This document shows, in pieces, positions 33,518-46,053 of a stretch of DNA of 64,000 nt. The DNA comes from Acanthococcus lagerstroemiae (lineage: Eukaryota > Arthropoda > Insecta > Hemiptera > Eriococcidae): positions 15,376,001-15,440,000 of the forward strand of contig CM063106.1 in the NCBI GenBank assembly GCA_031841125.1, in the 5' to 3' direction. How positions within the stretch are numbered: the first letter of the stretch is position 1; each line of letters begins with the position of its first letter. A program made the translations under genes and the position numbers. Under the pieces are notes generated by a model, which had not been told where the DNA came from, did no database searches, and worked only from the letters and a program-made list of their open reading frames with translations.

Positions 33518-35920
33518 AATTTCTAGAATGCGGGCAAAAGTTCTCAGTTCCGCTGTTTGGGTTAAATACACGAGTCAATTTTTCAAAGGAAAATATTTTA
33601 GCTAGATGTATGGTATTTATGTGTTACGGTTCTTCCTTTTTATGATTTCCGATCCTTCTTTCTCTCTCGTTTCGTTATTATTGCCCTCATTATCAACTTC
33701 TTGCGTCTGACTGAAAACTTTCTACTGCAGTGTATCCCGGCCCTTTCGCATTTAATCTTCAACTAACGAACCAGCAGCTTACTCCTAGTTTTAAATTTTA
33801 ACTTTCGCGAATATATGTATTTCCCAACAGAAACCCGCAATTCAGGTTAGTCTCATTTTCTTTTATATGTTTCCAGAGCTACCAGGTTTCTCTCTGCTGC
33901 TTGCTTGGGTACACCACACATCCACGTAGATACTGCACTAATCATTCGACTGCTGAAAAACTTTTTCATTTTCTGTCGGTGTTCATATGAACAATTTTTT
34001 TGTTTTGTATACCAGTCTCCGAATTTTGGAAAATAACGCATCTTCATAAGGGCTGAACAGACTATAACCTGCGACTACATTACCTTAGAATATATCCAAA
34101 ATGTTTTTGTTTGGAACTTCGTCGCTTCGCTGAATTATTAAAAGATATTACGCTCGTCAAAATGGAAATGCGAATACATACTCACACGTCAGCGAAACGC
34201 TTTTTGGAAATACGAAAATTCATTATACAAAATAATGATATACTCGTCGTGTTACAGAATACGACAGTTTCCAATTACAAAATTCGATGCGAAATAATGT
34301 TTGCGTATTCTCGGCGCGGTTTCAAAGGCTTCCCAATGAGGTGAACGCGACTGCGGTGACATTGGATATCGTGTCGGTGGACGAGGAAAAGGCAGCCGAG
34401 AGGAAACGAATTTCGGCACCCCGGTGAAAATTCGACACACGTAATATCGCGCAGAATACACTAAAATTTCGTTCATGTTTACGAGAGGCTATGTAATTAT
34501 CAAACATTGCCGGCCTGCCGTGTTTGCTCGCCTCTCGATGAGAACGTCAAGAGGCTCAGGCCGAATCCGCGAGTAGTCTCGTTTTACAAAACATTTTGAA
34601 CAGTTGTCTGAGAAAGGATTCTTCCGATGGATAAAATAAAACCCGTTTGTTTTCGAATGTCGACCTCATTAATAATTTACGCCGGTTTAATCTCCGCCAT
34701 TTTGTTCCCTGGGACTAACTGATGAATTATGAATTAGGCAAAGGCATGATATAAAAAAAAAAAGAATCCATTCGATGTTCGGTAGCACTCTGCCTCTTTT
34801 CAATTTTATAATTCAGGGTCGATTCTCTGTATCTGTGTGAAAAGCTGACCTCCTTTGCCTTTATTTTCAAAGTCAAAAACTCGTGGAATCCGAAAAATCG
34901 TGGAGGCAGATCTGTTACCCTAAAATCCATTCAGACAGGCGTATTTTCAATCAGAATGAAAGGAAAGACAGCCACTCAGGTAGATAGGCCGTCGAACGAA
35001 CAGGTATTACTCACTTGTATCATTTCTATCTTCTTTTCTTTTTTTAATGATTTTCTCACAGATATCGAAGAATTTTGACTTTTATGAATGAAAATTTATG
35101 TAAATGAGGGTGAGGCAAATACATTTGAAAGAATCCTAACGTCTGCATAAAAAAGGTTTCTGAAGAGGGCTTAGCAAGTCTTGAATAAATCTTAATGAGC
35201 ATTACACAACCGTCATAAACTTATTGAAAGCAAATTATGATAATGCTGAACGCAGAAACGCAGTACGCGTCTTCCAGAATGCAGCAGGATCTGGTGCAGA
35301 AAATAGGTATTTTCTCGCCGCATGTTACACAAGACTGCATCGCAATGTCACACCGTCCAATCAAAAAACAGTTCCCTCGCTGAACATCCTACCACGCGTA
35401 GTAGACGACTGTTATTTAAGGCAATATACGACTAAAGAGAGGACGTTCTGTAAGCTGTAACTAGTCAATTCATATGGAGATGATCAGGAGCATGTACTTT
35501 GTAATTGTCAACTGGAGCTGATAAACTTAGTATATTACTTTGAAATGGGGTTTACTTTATTACAAAGCTCTGTTGAAATAGTCTGCAAGAATTTTGAAGA
35601 GTCTAAAGCTGTTTTGAATAATTTTTTTCAACTCTTCTTAAAGTTGCATTCTGTCAATTAGGAAAAGAATCCCTATTTGTTTTTTAGAAATTTCTCGGAT
35701 CTTTTTCCGCTCATCTCATCTCATCTTTTTTTTTTTCTGTTTTAGACTCCTTTGGATTATAAAAGAAGTTTTCTCAGATACTTTTCTTTCTTGTAAAAAC
35801 CGTTACCAATAATTTTCAACTTCCTACGACTCTTTATGGAATAATTTTAATTCTTCTTGATTCTGCCCATTTTTCTACTTCATTTGACATCTTTCATCTT
35901 TCCTCGACTCTCTTGTTTAT
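33518..35920. other. Unrecognised first part of the duplicated block
   Basis: No domain was found in the frames here (for example the 77-residue frame at 34,111). It repeats at 41,188-43,587. Frames identical in both copies only reflect the duplication and do not argue for coding. Confidence 0.35.
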
Positions 35921-35925
35921 AGTTA

Positions 35926-36836
35926 GGGGAGAGAGGCCAAATATGGAATGGGTATCTTTATTTTACTCCTAGCTCAGGGTCTACTCATTGGAATTACTCA
36001 CCGAAGGGTTTAAAATGTGGGTAAATCTATCTAGCTTATACTCCCAACGTTCGAAAGCTTTTAAACTTACCATTCTTGCGTGATATAGTCATATTTTTGA
36101 AAAAAGTCAAAACTGGGGGGGGGAAGTCTCCAAATATGGAATGAAAATATTTTTAAATATTAATCATAAATGTGTAGTAAGAAAGAAGTTTTGACGAGGA
36201 AAAAAGATCAATTTCAATCCCAAGAACACATCCTGTACCAAGAATTGTCTTCGATACTGTCTCTACTGAACCCTCTTTCTTCGATAAAGGATGTAATGAC
36301 CCAATTGAAACATCATGAAACTTGGCAGCTTTTTGAAAACTCAATTCTACTCCTCGGACATACATGCAACAGCTTTCGCCATATCGTTTTCGTTCCACAA
36401 TTTTCGACGGTTTTTTTCCTAAAAATTACGACAACATTGGGTGCTCGTATCATTCCATATTTGGCAACTCCGGCTCTATTTCAATTATTTGCTTCAAACG
36501 AGTTCAAAGAATCATTCTATTGCAAAAAAGTCAGTATGATATGAAACTGCATACTTTTCTCGGCATGTTGATCATATACTTCTTTGCTCCCGGTAAATAT
36601 AATATTCGCCAAAATTGAAGATGACATCAGAAAATTTTTTGTAAAAATACCGTAATAAAAACAAGAATGTTTATCACGTTTCGTCCGATCATAGAATATA
36701 GGCCTGTTCGACTGTAGGTCCCATTTTTTTGATACTATTTCAGTTCCACCTACTCCCAAGTGGCTGCGCCACATACTTGCCGAGATATCAGTCCATTCCA
36801 TATTAGGTGCCCATTTCATATTTGGCGTCTCTCCCC
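35926..36836 (-). mobile_element. pogo-like element with TA-flanked TIRs
   Basis: TIRs open with GGGGAGAGAGGCCAAATATG on the left and, reversed, GGGGAGAGACGCCAAATATG on the right, each flanked by TA (35,924-35,925 and 36,837-36,838). The inside holds a psq-type helix-turn-helix on the minus strand, the domain pogo transposases use to bind DNA. At 911 bp it lacks the DDE domain and is non-autonomous. Copy 2 is at 43,593-44,505. Confidence 0.85.
36153..36410 (-). pseudogene. pogo-type HTH_psq DNA-binding domain fragment
   Basis: On the minus strand, WNENDMAKAVACMSEE (about 36,397 down to 36,350) is followed after a stop and shift by ELSFQKAAKFHDVSIGSLH (about 36,344 down to 36,290), a KKEGSVETVSKTILGTG-like stretch and VLGIE. 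This is the layout of the psq/pogo helix-turn-helix (W-xx-MxxAVxAVxxGxxSxxxAAxxxxVxxxTL...LGxxxVLxxxxE). Catalytic parts are absent. Confidence 0.75.
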
Positions 36837-37495
36837 TACTAAATTTATTTTTCCAAATTCTGAAGAACAGGTTTATCGTTTCCAGACATTTTCCCAATTT
36901 TTTTTTCCGAATACCAAGATCCTGAAAACCAAAATCCCGAATAATTTTCCCCGAAAATTTTTTCCTCGAATACCGAAATCCCGAATCCTTTAACCCGAAG
37001 GCTATTTCCCTCAACGGACAATAATATCCCAAAGACTGAGTCCCCGAATGGACGAAAACCCGCACATCGTTTGCCCGAACGGAGAAACACCCGTACAGGT
37101 AGACAAAATCCCAGAAAAATATTTTTTGCACCAACCTCCCCGTTGCCCAAGAATTAAAATTTTTTCTTCAATGTTTTAATGTGCTACATTTTTGAAGTTC
37201 GTTGACCGTGTACAGTTCATGTGAGAGAATATAAGAAGTCTCACAATCTGATATTGTGGGATAAGGTACGGAGGAATTCCAGGACGTTGTTTCCATTTTT
37301 GTAAGTCAGATAAGAAGCGGCTATGCCCTGGATTCTATCCTGTAGCTCCGACCACCTCATCTTGGGCATTGCTTTGACACGATTTCCGAGTTCCACTATG
37401 CAAGTTTCGACGAATCCTTTTGCTCCTAAAATTATTTGCCGCCAAAAACAAGACTACCTTTCCCGTGCTGTACTATGTATGCGCGTTTTTCTCCT

Positions 37496-37650
37496 GTATA
37501 TATCCAATGTTGGAAAAACGAACGAGAACGAAAAGAAAAACGGCATCTTCTCGTTCTGACAACATGATGGATTGAGAACGGGAATGGGAAACAGGACCAG
37601 GTTGGGAACGAGAACGAGAACGGGAATGTTGGTTATTTTAAGGTAAGGAG
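37496..37650 (+). repeat. GAACGA-rich low-complexity repeat
   Basis: CAATGTTGGAAAAACGAACG and the following GAGAACG units resemble the opening of the MITE at 37,751. It may be a truncated relative. Repeated at 45,176-45,320 in copy 2. Confidence 0.55.
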
Positions 37651-37750
37651 AACGAGGAACGTGAAGAAGTATAATTCTGAAAGCTAAAACCAATTAGGCG
37701 TATATTTTTTAATTAAAAAAATCAGAAAGAATCAAACTGCAGTACTGTAC

Positions 37751-38014
37751 CAGTGTTGGAAGAACAAACGAGAACGAGAATGAGAACAAGAACATGATGG
37801 GATTGAGAATGAGAACGGGAAACGGGAACAGGAACACGACCAAGGTGGGAACAAGAACGGGAATGGAAACAGGAACAATACGAAAATTAAAATGAGAACG
37901 GGGGAATGTTGGTAATTTTAAGGAAAGAAGAACGAAAAACATGAATGAGAACCATGCGATTAGAGAAGAACGAACGAGAACGAGAACGATGATTTTTGCG
38001 TTCTTCCAACACTG
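37751..38014. mobile_element. 264-bp MITE with GAACGA core
   Basis: Ends are CAGTGTTGGAAGAAC on the left and its exact reverse complement GTTCTTCCAACACTG on the right. The flanks are TGTAC on both sides (37,746-37,750 and 38,015-38,019), a perfect 5-bp duplication. The interior is built from GAACGAGAAC- and GGGAACAGGAAC-type hexamers. Long frames read through this core are low-complexity only. The copy at 45,424-45,687 has TGCAC on the left. The superfamily is uncertain. Confidence 0.75.
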
Positions 38015-38379
38015 TGTACGAGTATACATATCGGAGAGGGCTACATTAACGAGGATATGAGTTAAATGTAACAAAATATGAGAGGAAGTGTAGAAAGAAA
38101 GAAGGAAAGGGAGAGAATTTTGCGGCACGTAATCTTTAACACATTGAGTAAAAAATAATTGGGGAAAACAACCTGCAGGATATTGTCCGTTAGGGGTACA
38201 TGGTTTTCGAGGAAACTGTCCGTTCGGCCAAAAAATAATCGGGGAAAACAACTTGCTGGATATTGTCCGTTCAGGGAAATGACCTTCAGGTAAAAAGGAT
38301 TTGGGATTTCGATATTCGAGGGAAAGATTTCCAGGAAAAATGATTCGGGATTTTACTCTCGGGATTTTGGTTTTCAGGT

Positions 38380-41187
38380 AAATTTCCAGGAGTCCAATTT
38401 TAGATCTCTTTGATTCCTGCGTATTACTGTATATGAGGAGTCTTCTTAGCTCGTTTCACCTTCCCCCGTCAGAAAATTCGAATCAGGATTTCCAAACATT
38501 TCTTGATCTGTCATTGTGAAAACAGGGAACACAAGAATTCTACTCTTTACCCCCCCCCCCCGCCCCACAGACACACACACACAAAACATTAGACGAAATA
38601 GCGATGTTACATTAAGCATCATGCGTCTTATTCAGACCTAAAATGTCATAATTTCATGTTCTATTTGAAAACTTTAAAGATACTTTGGACAAAAATATTG
38701 ATTTTGAGAAAAGCAGGGACATACCGATAGGAGCTAGGGGGCAACTTACCCCCTCCTCCTCCCTGTAGGTATTTTTTTCTCAGCAGTTGGGAAAATTTAC
38801 CATTTCAGTCAGGTGAGTTGAAACAATCCAACAAGTTAAAAGGGTTTTCTTCGTTCGCTTTGATTCTTGGGAATTTTGAGTTGAGTCTCAGTTGGAAAAA
38901 TCCAACAGGTCTAAAGGTTTTATTTTTGCCCCGATACTCGTACTTGTACTTGGGAATTCTGAGTTGAGTCAGTTGGGACTTTCAAATCTTTACCCCCACC
39001 CCCTTCCCCAGGAAAAACTCTCCGGTACGTCCCTGGAGAAAAGTAAAAAATGTTGTGTGACTGTTCTCCAACCCCCCCCCCCCATGTGATATAAAAATTT
39101 GTGCAAAATTGCTTACTTCTTGTTTTGTAAGATTTTGCGAATCATAATTAAAATTATCCTCATTAAACTGTTTGAAACAATTTTGAATTGCGATATTATC
39201 TCAGTTAGCCTTTAAGAGTCCTGTACCGAGTATTACATATATCTGAGAAAAACTTGGAGACTGTAGTAAGTCTGCCAAAGTATTCAGTTCGTTTTATAAA
39301 ATATTGAAGAAACTTCTGGAGTTTTAAGCCAGATGATTTATTGTAAATTACTGCACGTGGTTAAACAAGTCGATAAGAGACATTGGTTTTCAAGATTCTA
39401 GAGCAAGTATACGAACATCGTAAACAAGTCTTCAAAAATATTGAAGAGTCTTAAAGTTCCATTAACAGAAAATTAAAGCGGCTACAAAAGTTGTGATCGA
39501 TTTAGGAAGCATCCCAAACAAAGTCCATCGTTGGCTTTCAAGTGTAAGTGAAGAAGAGTTAAAACGTAACTACAGGAATTGGTGCGCACCAAACCTTTAC
39601 TAACAACCAATCAAAACGCAGGACATGACAAGACCGTTCATTATACCTACGTTACTACCTTCAGCAATATAGCGTGTTATAGACAGGCTTTTGCTTCAGT
39701 AGTTACCTCACTGATGAAGGAATATAACATCCGGAAACATTCTGACGAAAATACGCTCTGTTTTTAAGCGAAATTGGTACCAACCCCAACAATAGTAAGT
39801 AGGTCTTAAATAGAGCATCAAGCAAGTTTGAAATGATCATAAAGAGTCTCATATAGGTCTTGAACCGTGCTAGCGAATTTCATCAAGTTTGGCGTGGCCT
39901 CAAGACTCTGAAAGAAGTCCGAGAGAGTCTCTGTAAGTTTTAAACGAATTGGAAGGTATCTTGAGCGAGCTCAAAAAATATTAATCAAATCTAAAACGGT
40001 TTCAAACTTGTCTTAACAGCAGCAAGTCTTATACAAAAGTGGTAAAGGGTTTTTCAGTACCTCTAGGTGAATCGTTTGATAGTCCTGCATTAGTACAGAC
40101 GACTTCAAAATGGACGAAGTTTCCCGAGAATGAAACATCTCAAAGGGTCTTCGAGTCTATTATGAGTTTCAAAAAGAATTGAATACGAGTAAGTATGGAA
40201 AAATACTGAAAAGTCTTATCAGATCTATTAATTATGGCTGAAAGAGACAAATGAAAGGTGAGCTCAAAACGAGTTTTCAATAGACTTAGCGAAATTTAAA
40301 CAAATTTGAGGACACCTTAAGGGGATTAAATAACTCTATAATAGTCTAAAAATTATTTCATGGCCCGTATCTGGAGGGTAGCCCTGCTCCAGAGACGACA
40401 AATTAGGCAGTGAATATGTGATGAATGTCTGAAGACTGATTCGAAAAAAAGTTGCCGAGTTTAAAAACTCTGCGAGTTCATGTAAGAAAATATATTCACC
40501 ACAAATATTTTTAAGCTTTTGAGATACACATTCAGGTATCTGCAAATTATATAGGTAAATCCTGTAGAGTGGGAAGGTTGTAAAAATATTTCAGAAGTTA
40601 CGTGTGTTGTGAATAAAACGGTAGCAACAAAACCCTCTCGAAATATGTTTCCTTCATCATCGCAAAGGCTGACATCACGACGCCTGCGACACCTGATGAC
40701 AGTAATGCTGTACGAATATAATCCTTGAAAGTCGTTGAGTTATTCTTCCTCTTGATTTGTGGAATCGGCTGAGAACTGCGTAAATTTTCTTATAAGTACT
40801 TTAAGCAAAAAGGGTGACCTAATTCGCCATACCATCAAAATGAAAATTTGCGCTGTACATCGGTTGGGCTGAACAGGAAAGGCGTCTTTGCAAAAGCTGT
40901 TTCTGGCACAAAATTATCTTCGATATTAGAACACAAAGATATAATACAACGTTCTACCGCCCAAGGCTGCCTTTCAAGATGAACGTGAGGTGCAAGGTCC
41001 TTCATCTTGTCATTTAATCTCCCTTTGAGAGTCTAGTAATGAACCATTGCTGCGAGCACGCCAATGTCAAAATATAGAATACTAATGTCTTATGGCTTTT
41101 CGCTTTGCATCTGCTAATACGATCAGACCTACCGTGTTGCCGTTACTACAAAGGCCTTTTAGTTTCTTCCATTATATCCGAGAGTAT
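38380..41187. other. Degenerate repeats in the end part of copy 1
   Basis: It includes a C run followed by a short CA tract (38,549-38,583), paired phrases GAGTTGA-TCAGTTGG-AAAATCCAACA (38,810-38,970), and from 39,180 a decayed repeat of phrases such as AAGTCTTGAA, AGAGTCTT and TTTCAAGT. No domain was seen in the frames of 60-90 residues. Confidence 0.4.
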
Positions 41188-43592
41188 AATTTCTAGAATG
41201 CGGGCAAAAGTTCTCAGTTCCGCTGTTTGGGTTAAATACACGAGTCAATTTTTCAAAGGAAAATATTTTAGCTAGATGTATGGTATTTATGTGTTACGGT
41301 TCTTCCTTTTTATGATTTCCGATCCTTCTTTCTCTCTCGTTTCGTTATTATTGCCCTCATTATCAACTTCTTGCGTCTGACTGAAAACTTTCTACTGCAG
41401 TGTATCCCGGCCCTTTCGCATTTAATCTTCAACTAACGAACCAGCAGCTTACTCCTAGTTTTAAATTTTAACTTTCGCGAATATATGTATTTCCCAACAG
41501 AAACCCGCAATTCAGGTTAGTCTCATTTTCTTTTATATGTTTCCAGAGCTACCAGGTTTCTCTCTGCTGCTTGCTTGGGTACACCACACATCCACGTAGA
41601 TACTGCACTAATCATTCGACTGCTGAAAACTTTTTCATTTTCTGTCGGTGTTCATATGAACAATTTTTTTGTTTTGTATACCAGTCTCCGAATTTTGGAA
41701 AATAACGCATCTTCATAAGGGCTGAACAGACTACAACCTGCGACTACATTACCTTAGAATATATCCAAAATGTTTTTGTTTGGAACTTCGTCGCTTCGCT
41801 GAATTATTAAAAGATATTACGCTCGTCAAAATGGAAATGCGAATACATACTCACACGTCAGCGAAACGCTTTTTGGAAATACGAAAATTCATTATACAAA
41901 ATAATGATATACTCGTCGTGTTACAGAATACGACAGTTTCCAATTACAAAATTCGATGCGAAATAATGTTTGCGTATTCTCGGCGCGGTTTCAAAGGCTT
42001 CCCAATGAGGTGAACGCGACTGCGGTGACATTGGATATCGTGTCGGTGGACGAGGAAAAGGCAGCCGAGAGGAAACGAATTTCGGCACCCCGGTGAAAAT
42101 TCGACACACGTAATATCGCGCAGAATACACTAAAATTTCGTTCATGTTTACGAGAGGCTATGTAATTATCAAACATTGCCGGCCTGCCGTGTTTGCTCGC
42201 CTCTCGATGAGAACGTCAAGAGGCTCAGGCCGAATCCGCGAGTAGTCTCGTTTTACAAAACATTTCGAACAGTTGTCTGAGAAAGGATTCTTCCGATGGA
42301 TAAAATAAAACCCGTTTGTTTTCGAATGTCGACCTCATTAATAATTTACGCCGGTTTAATCTCCGCCATTTTGTTCCCTGGGACTAACTGATGAATTATG
42401 AATTAGGCAAAGGCATGATATAAAAAAAAAAGAATCCATTCGATGTTCGGTAGCACTCTGCCTCTTTTCAATTTTATAATTCAGGGTCGATTCTCTGTAT
42501 CTGTGTGAAAAGCTGACCTCCTTTGCCTTTATTTTCAAAGTCAAAAACTCGTGGAATCCGAAAAATCGTGGAGGCAGATCTGTTACCCTAAAATCCATTC
42601 AGACAGGCGTATTTTCAATCAGAATGAAAGGAAAGACAGCCACTCAGGTAGATAGGCCGTCGAACGAACAGGTATTACTCACTTGTATCATTTCTATCTT
42701 CTTTTCTTTTTTTAATGATTTTCTCACAGATATCGAAGAATTTTAACTTTTATGAATGAAAATTTATGTAAATGAGGGTGAGGCAAATACATTTGAAAGA
42801 ATCCTAACGTCTGCATAAAAAAGGTTTCTGAAGAGGGCTTAGCAAGTCTTGAATAAATCTTAATGAGTATTACACAACCGTCATAAACTTATTGAAAGCA
42901 AATTATGATAATGCTGAACGCAGAAACGCAGTACGCGTCTTCCAGAATGCAGCAGGATCTGGTGCAGAAAATAGGTATTTTCTCGCCGCATGTTACACAA
43001 GACTGCATCGCAATGTCACACCGTCCAATCAAAAAACAGTTCCCTCGCTGAACATCCTACCACGCGTAGTAGACGACTGTTATTTAAGGCAATATACGAC
43101 TAAAGAGAGGACGTTCTGTAAGCTGTAACTAGTCAATTCATATGAAGATGATCAGGAGCATGTACTTTGTAATTGTCAACTGGAGCTGATAAACTTAGTA
43201 TATTACTTTGAAATGGGGTTTACTTTATTACAAAGCTCTGTTGAAATAGTCTGCAAGAATTTTGAAGAGTCTAAAGCTGTTTTGAATAATTTTTTTCAAC
43301 TCTTCTTAAAGTTGCATTCTGTCAATTAGGAAAAGAATCCCTATTTGTCTTTTAGAAATTTCTCGGATCTTTTTCCGCTCATCTCATCTCATTTTTTTTT
43401 TTTCTGTTTTAGACTCCTTTGGATTATAAAAGAAGTTTTCTCAGATACTTTTCTTTCTTGTAAAAACCGTTACCAATAATTTTCAACTTCCTACGACTCT
43501 TTATGGAATAATTTTAATTCTTCTTGATTCTGCCCATTTTTCTACTTCATTTGACATCTTTCATCTTTCCTCGACTCTCTTGTTTATAGTTA

Positions 43593-44505
43593 GGGGAGAG
43601 ATGCCAAATATGGAATGGGTATCTTTATTTTACTCCTAGCTTAGGGTCTACTCATTAGAATTACTCACCGAAGGTTTAAAATGTGGGTAAATCTATCTAG
43701 CTTATACTCCCAACGTTCGAAAGCTTTTAAACTTACCATTCTTGCGTGATAGTCATATTTTTGAAAAAAGTCAAAACTGGGGGGGGGAGAGGAAAGTCTC
43801 CAAATATGGAATGAAAATATTTTTACATATTAATCATAAATGTGTAGTAAGAAAGAAGTTTTGACGAGGAAAAAAGATCAATTTAAATCCCAAGAACACA
43901 TCCTGTACCAAGAATTGTCTTCGATACTGTCTCTGCTGAACCCTCTTTCTTCGATAAAGGATGTAATGACCCAATTGAAACATCATGAAACTTGACAGCT
44001 TTTTGAAAACTCAATTCTACTCCTCGGACATACATGCAACAGCTTTCGCCATATCGTTTTCGTTCCACAATTTTCGACGGTTTTTTTCCTAAAAATTACG
44101 ACAACATTGGGTGCTCGTATCATTCCATATTTGGCAACTCCGGCTCTATTTCAATTATTTGCTTCAAACGAGTTCAAAGAATCATTCTATTGCAAAAAAG
44201 TCAGTATGATATGAAACTGCATACTTTTCTCGGCATGTTGATCATATACTTCTTTGCTCCCGATAAATATAATATTCGCCAAAATTGAAGATGACATCAG
44301 AAAATTTTTTGTAAAAATACCGTAATAAAAACAAGAATGTTTATCACGTTTCGTCCGATCATAGAATATAGGCCTGTTCGACTGTAGGTCCCATTTTTTT
44401 GATACTATTTCAGTTCACCTACTCCCAAGTGGCTGCGCCACATACTTGCCGAGATATCAGTCCATTCCATATTAGGTGCCCATTTCATATTTGGCGTCTC
44501 TCCCC
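43593..44505 (-). mobile_element. pogo-like element, copy 2
   Basis: Same element as 35,926-36,836 with the same TA flanks. The HTH remnant is shortened here by a TAA where copy 1 has a tyrosine-region variant, giving a 61-codon instead of an 81-codon frame. Confidence 0.85.
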
Positions 44506-44589
44506 TACTAAATTTATTTTTCCAAATTCTGAAGAACAGGTTTATCGTTTCCAGACATTTTCCCAATTTTTTTTTTCCGAATACCAAGA

Positions 44590-46053
44590 TCCTGAAAACC
44601 AAAATCCCGAATAATTTTCCCCGAAAATTTTTTCCTCGAATACCGAAATCCCGAATCCTTTAACCCGAAGGCTATTTCCCTCAACGGACAATAATATCCC
44701 AAAGACTGAGTCCCCGAATGGACGAAAACCCGCACATCGTTTGCCCGAACGGAGAAACACCCGTACAGGTAGACAAAATCCCAGAAAAATATTTTTTGCA
44801 CCAACCTCCCCGTTGCCCAAGAATTAAAATTTTTTCTTAAATGTTTTAATGTGCTACATTTTTGAAGTTCGTTGACCGTGTACAGTTCATGTGAGAGAAT
44901 ATAAGAAGTCTCACAATCTGATATTGCGGGATAAGGTACGGAGGAATTCCAGGACGTTGTTTCCATTTTTGTAAGTCAGATAAGAAGCGGCTATGCCCTG
45001 GATTCTATCCTGTAGCTCCGACCACCTCATCTTGGGCATTGCTTTGACACGATTTCCGAGTTCCACTATGCAAGTTTCGACGAATCCTTTTGCTCCTAAA
45101 ATTATTTGCTGCCAAAAACAAGACTACCTTTCCCGTGCTGTACTATGTATGCGCGTTTTTCTCCTGTATATATCCAATGTTGGAAAAACGAACGAGAACG
45201 AAAAGAAAAACGGCATGTTCTCGTTCTGACAACATGATGGGATTGAGAACGGGAATGGGAACAGGACCAGGTTGGGAACGAGAACGAGAACGGGAATGTT
45301 GGTTATTTTAAGGTAAGGAGAACGAGGAACGTGAAGAAGGTATAATTCTGAAAGCCTAAAACCAATTAGGCGTATATTTTTTTAATTAAAAAAATCAGAA
45401 AGAATCAAACTGCAGTACTGCACCAGTGTTGGAAGAACAAACGAGAACGAGAATGAGTACGAGAACATGATGGGATTGAGAATGAGAACGGGAAACGGGA
45501 ACAGGAACACGACCAAGGTGGGAACAAGAACAGGAATGGAGACAGGAACAATACGAAAATTAAAATGAGAACGGGGGAATGTTGGTAATTTTAAGGAAAG
45601 AAGAACGAAAAACATGAATGAGAACCATGCGATTAGAGAAGAACGAACGAGAACGAGAACGATGATTTTTGCGTTCTTCCAACACTGTGTACGAGTATAC
45701 ATATCGGAGAGGGCTACATCAACGAGGATATGAGTTAAATGTAACAAAATATGAGAGGAAGTGTAGAAAGAAAGAAGGAAAGGGAGAGAATTTTGCGGCA
45801 CGTAATCTTTAACACATTGAGTAAAAAATAATTGGGGAAAACAACCTGCAGGATATTGTCCGTTAGGGGTACATGGTTTTCGAGGAAACTGTCCGTTCGG
45901 CCAAAAAATAATCGGGGAAAACAACTTGCTGGATATTGTCCGTTCAGGGAAATGACCTTCAGGTAAAAAGGATTTGGGATTTCGATATTCGAGGGAAAGA
46001 TTTCCAGGAAAAATGATTCGGGATTTTACTCTCGGGATTTTGGTTTTCAGGTA
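44590..46053. repeat. Large foldback structure, copy 2
   Basis: Arms at about 44,590-44,700 and 45,931-46,053, matching the structure described at 36,921-38,379. Confidence 0.65.
45424..45687. mobile_element. 264-bp MITE, copy 2
   Basis: Same ends and length as 37,751-38,014. The left flank is TGCAC and the right flank TGTAC, so one position of the 5-bp duplication has changed relative to copy 1. Confidence 0.75.

Larger units (their letters stand above)
36921..38379. repeat. Large foldback structure with CCGAAT-rich arms
   Basis: The left arm (36,921-37,030) and right arm (38,259-38,379) are reverse complements with moderate divergence. Paired landmarks include CTGAAAACCAAAATCCCGA with GGGATTTTGGTTTTCAG, and GGACAATAATATCCC with GGATATTGTCCG. 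Further similar phrases (TGTCCGTTCGG; GTCCGTTAGGGG) extend each arm. Between the arms lies 1.2 kb including GAACGA-rich repeats and a MITE. Copy 2 has the same structure at about 44,590-46,053. Confidence 0.7.
33518..41187 (+). repeat. 7.67-kb tandem block, copy 1
   Basis: The sequence from AATTTCTAGAATGCGGG at 33,518 reappears from 41,188 in the same orientation. Sampled lines differ by roughly one change per 100-150 bp, so copies are about 99% identical. The last 80 bp of copy 1 are unlike the rest: seven single-base deletions relative to copy 2 and no insertions. The join shares only AATTTC with the start of the block. Contents in order: about 2.4 kb of unrecognised DNA, a pogo-like element, a foldback structure with a 264-bp MITE, and about 2.8 kb of degenerate repeat. 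Confidence 0.95.

Noticed and set aside
36517..37134. A 205-residue minus-strand frame, the longest in the window
   Set aside because: It runs from the foldback arm into the end of the pogo-like element, has no domain, and changes in copy 2 after small indels.
37709..38251. A 180-residue minus-strand frame, present again at 45,382-45,924
   Set aside because: It reads through the GAACGA-rich MITE core. The product is a hydrophobic low-complexity repeat, and its presence in both copies only reflects the duplication.
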